This document shows, in pieces, positions 62,164-64,000 of a DNA stretch of 64,000 bases. The DNA lies in contig JAAXNY010000017.1 in NCBI GenBank assembly GCA_013420905.1, positions 868,001 to 932,000 of the forward strand. The letters run 5' to 3'. The notes beneath the pieces were generated by a model. The model did no database searches. It was not told where the DNA came from and saw only the letters and a list, made by a program, of their open reading frames with translations. This stretch comes from Collybia mongolica. Lineage: Eukaryota > Basidiomycota > Agaricomycetes > Agaricales > Clitocybaceae. The position numbers and the translations under genes were made by a program. Each line of letters opens with the position of its first letter. Positions within the stretch are counted from its first letter, which is position 1.

Positions 62164-64000
62164 TTATATCTGAGTAAAGTAGGTATCCAATGATGTTTGA
62201 GTGCTGCGGAGAAGTTCTTCATGCTGCAGCTGTGCCCTATACCTGCGTAACTGACGAGGCAATTTGAGGGTGAACTTCTCTCCCCCATACCTGAAACAAA
62301 CCCTTTCCAGCTTCTCGCAGAGTTCGATGACTTCGCGTCGAGACACCACATCAGGCATGCCATCCTCATCCTCTGAGCCTGAATCATCTAGCTCGATAAT
62401 TTCACCACGCGCGACTGCCATCTCATGGTGAACCTCCGCCACAATCTCAGCATCGCCTCCCTCAAACCGGTATGGTGAGTCACCAACCTCTCGCTCTTCA
62501 ATAGGATTGACGAGATCTTCTAGGGTTGGTGGGCACCCAATAATTCGTTTACATTTGACAAGCTCATTCACAGAATCCATCAGGGCTTGTTCAGCATCGA
62601 CAAGGGGGGGGGCCAAAGCTCCTGGTTGTGATCGTCGTGGGACCTTGATCGTTAATTGCGGCAATTGACTTTCCGAAGCCAGTTGATGGATGGCCTCTAA
62701 TGCACATGAGGTATTGCCTTCAGCATTCATAACTGCATCAAGAGCTGGCCGCCAGTCCCGATCGTTGTATCGGCCACCAAGATGTTTTTTGAGGTGTTCT
62801 TCAGCATTAGGCAGGGTCATGTCACTCGTCGTGAAGGTCCGAATGATGTCCCATGCACCACGGTCTGCACACGGAGATGTCGTATCGTAGATGTCTTGAT
62901 CTAAATGTTCTCTGTGACACATAAATTCTCAAGACAATGTCACCACCTTTCGCACCACTCACCCTTGAATTTTTGCATGGTCCCAACAATGCCTGATTGT
63001 CAAATCATCCACCTGCTTCCACGCCTCCCTTGCCATCAACATAGCCTCCAACAAATTGATCTTGTAAATGTCGCATTCTCCAAGCTCATCTTTCTCGATT
63101 GCACGAAGACAGAATTCTCTTCGATAATGAGCTTTGAAACATCAGATGATTCCTGCATCCAATGGCTGGATAAATGATGTCATATTCGGCTCAAAGTACA
63201 GGAGTTGAACATTTCGAGGTTCATAGGGAATGTAGTGACTGGAAAAATTATCAAGCGTGAGACAAATGTGTCTCTTCTGATTGCGCATCTTGATGTCCAA
63301 GTCCTTGATATACCTTTTTCATCACACAATCAACACAAGTCAGTTGATTTGTTTCCGAACCACAATGATATGCTTACTCTTCAAATAGCTCTGCCGTCAT
63401 CCAAGCTTTCTTATTGTTTTGGTAATAGAATCCAAGTTGGGCAGGGGTCTGCGTCTTGAAGCAGCGTGGCTTCTTGGATTTCCCAATGTAGATGGGCGGT
63501 AACCGTTCACTGCCATCAGCATTGCAAGCAAACGCCATGGTGATGCAAAACTTTTCCTTTTTCTTGCCACTCATCTGTTTCGAAGCAAGACCACGGTCTG
63601 GTGGTGCGCTAAGATCATGATTTTCAGTGATACAGTGAACATCAAGCATTTTAAGTTGAACTTACAAGGCAAAGAGGGCTAATTCATCAATATTCCACCG
63701 ATCTTTAGGAGCATAGGTGGTCATGATCATACCAACGCGTTTGCGTTCTGCATCAACCGCTACAATGTCAACTGACCCCGCTTCTCCATGCCGATGACGC
63801 TCCCTTAAACCATACGCTCTACAAAATGGACCAATCCAGCCATCACCAGGAAGCCGTTCATCCTCAGGAACATCAAAACACCCTTCGAATCTGGCCCGCT
63901 TTTCCTTCAGCATCGGGCCATTGACTATTTTGCCTTTTTCCTCCATGTGGCGCACCCAGAGCACGAGAGCTCTCTCCACATCAGGGCGCGTGACAATCCG
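62164..64000 (-). CDS. Tigger-like DDE_1 transposase, partial at the window edge
   Basis: Exons on the minus strand: beyond 64000 to 63666, 63608-63378, 63313-62963 and 62911-62164. All junctions are GT...AG and in frame. The visible part starts in the CENP-B-type DNA-binding region (ERALVLWVRHMEEKGKIVNG, GDGWIGPFCRAYGLRERH). The catalytic DDD core is complete: RWNIDELALF, LTLDNFSSHY and IQPLDAGIIRCFKAHYRRE. Between them are the family motifs PPDRGLASKQMSGKKKEKF and AFACNADGSERLPPIYIGK. The acidic C-terminal region (ELDDSGSEDEDGMPD) ends with SLDTYFTQI. No stop interrupts it, so it may be functional; the N-terminus is outside the window. It is closely followed by the dead pogo-like relative. 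Confidence 0.88.

Overview
This window is fungal nuclear DNA, most likely from a mushroom-forming basidiomycete (Agaricomycetes). Host genes carry many short introns (about 45-120 nt). The blue-light receptor is a WC-1 type protein with a LOV domain but no GATA zinc finger, which is the basidiomycete form. There is also a kinase-like gene of a type common in agarics, a fungal ferritin-like secreted protein and a multi-intron P450. UGA, UAG and UAA all act as stops in the host genes. Intron positions below are read by eye from splice motifs, frame and family conservation.

Layout. 0-7 kb is transposon debris: a LINE 3' end with poly(A), a long inverted repeat whose right arm is split by a second truncated LINE with a 15-bp target duplication, and a Helitron replication-domain fragment. 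7.7-14.6 kb is a nearly complete Ty3/gypsy chromovirus on the minus strand. It is inserted in an F-box-like pseudogene and has an apparent self-primer, a -1 frameshift site and an extra zinc-knuckle ORF downstream of pol. 15.6-22.5 kb is a Ty1/copia element on the minus strand, broken by one UGA and by a 1.6-kb Tc1 transposon.

23.4-30.3 kb is a host island: a small CYSTM-like protein, a mitochondrial pyruvate (or branched-chain) dehydrogenase kinase, an F-box protein and ribosomal protein L10. 30.3-36.2 kb has no recognisable gene but holds diverged tandem repeats. 36.2-40.6 kb encodes the WC-1 photoreceptor. 41.3-42.5 kb is a decayed F-box gene. 45.8-52.3 kb is a second host island: a ferritin-like (Rds1-type) secreted protein, a membrane-anchored kinase-like protein and a cytochrome P450.

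53.1-58.2 kb is a MULE-like non-autonomous element with a 9-bp target duplication, interrupted by an intact, very young copia element. 58.4-64 kb holds a small MITE, a dead pogo-like DDE transposase and an open, spliced Tigger-like DDE_1 transposase that runs off the right edge.

How it fits together. The host genes are unrelated housekeeping or sensory genes, not a pathway cluster. The main story is transposon invasion and decay. All four differences found by eye between paired LTRs are CG versus TG/CA. At least seven premature stops in transposon ORFs are UGA codons where CGA (Arg) is expected or plausible. Together these suggest mutation at methylated CpG sites. The most unusual single locus is the gypsy element.
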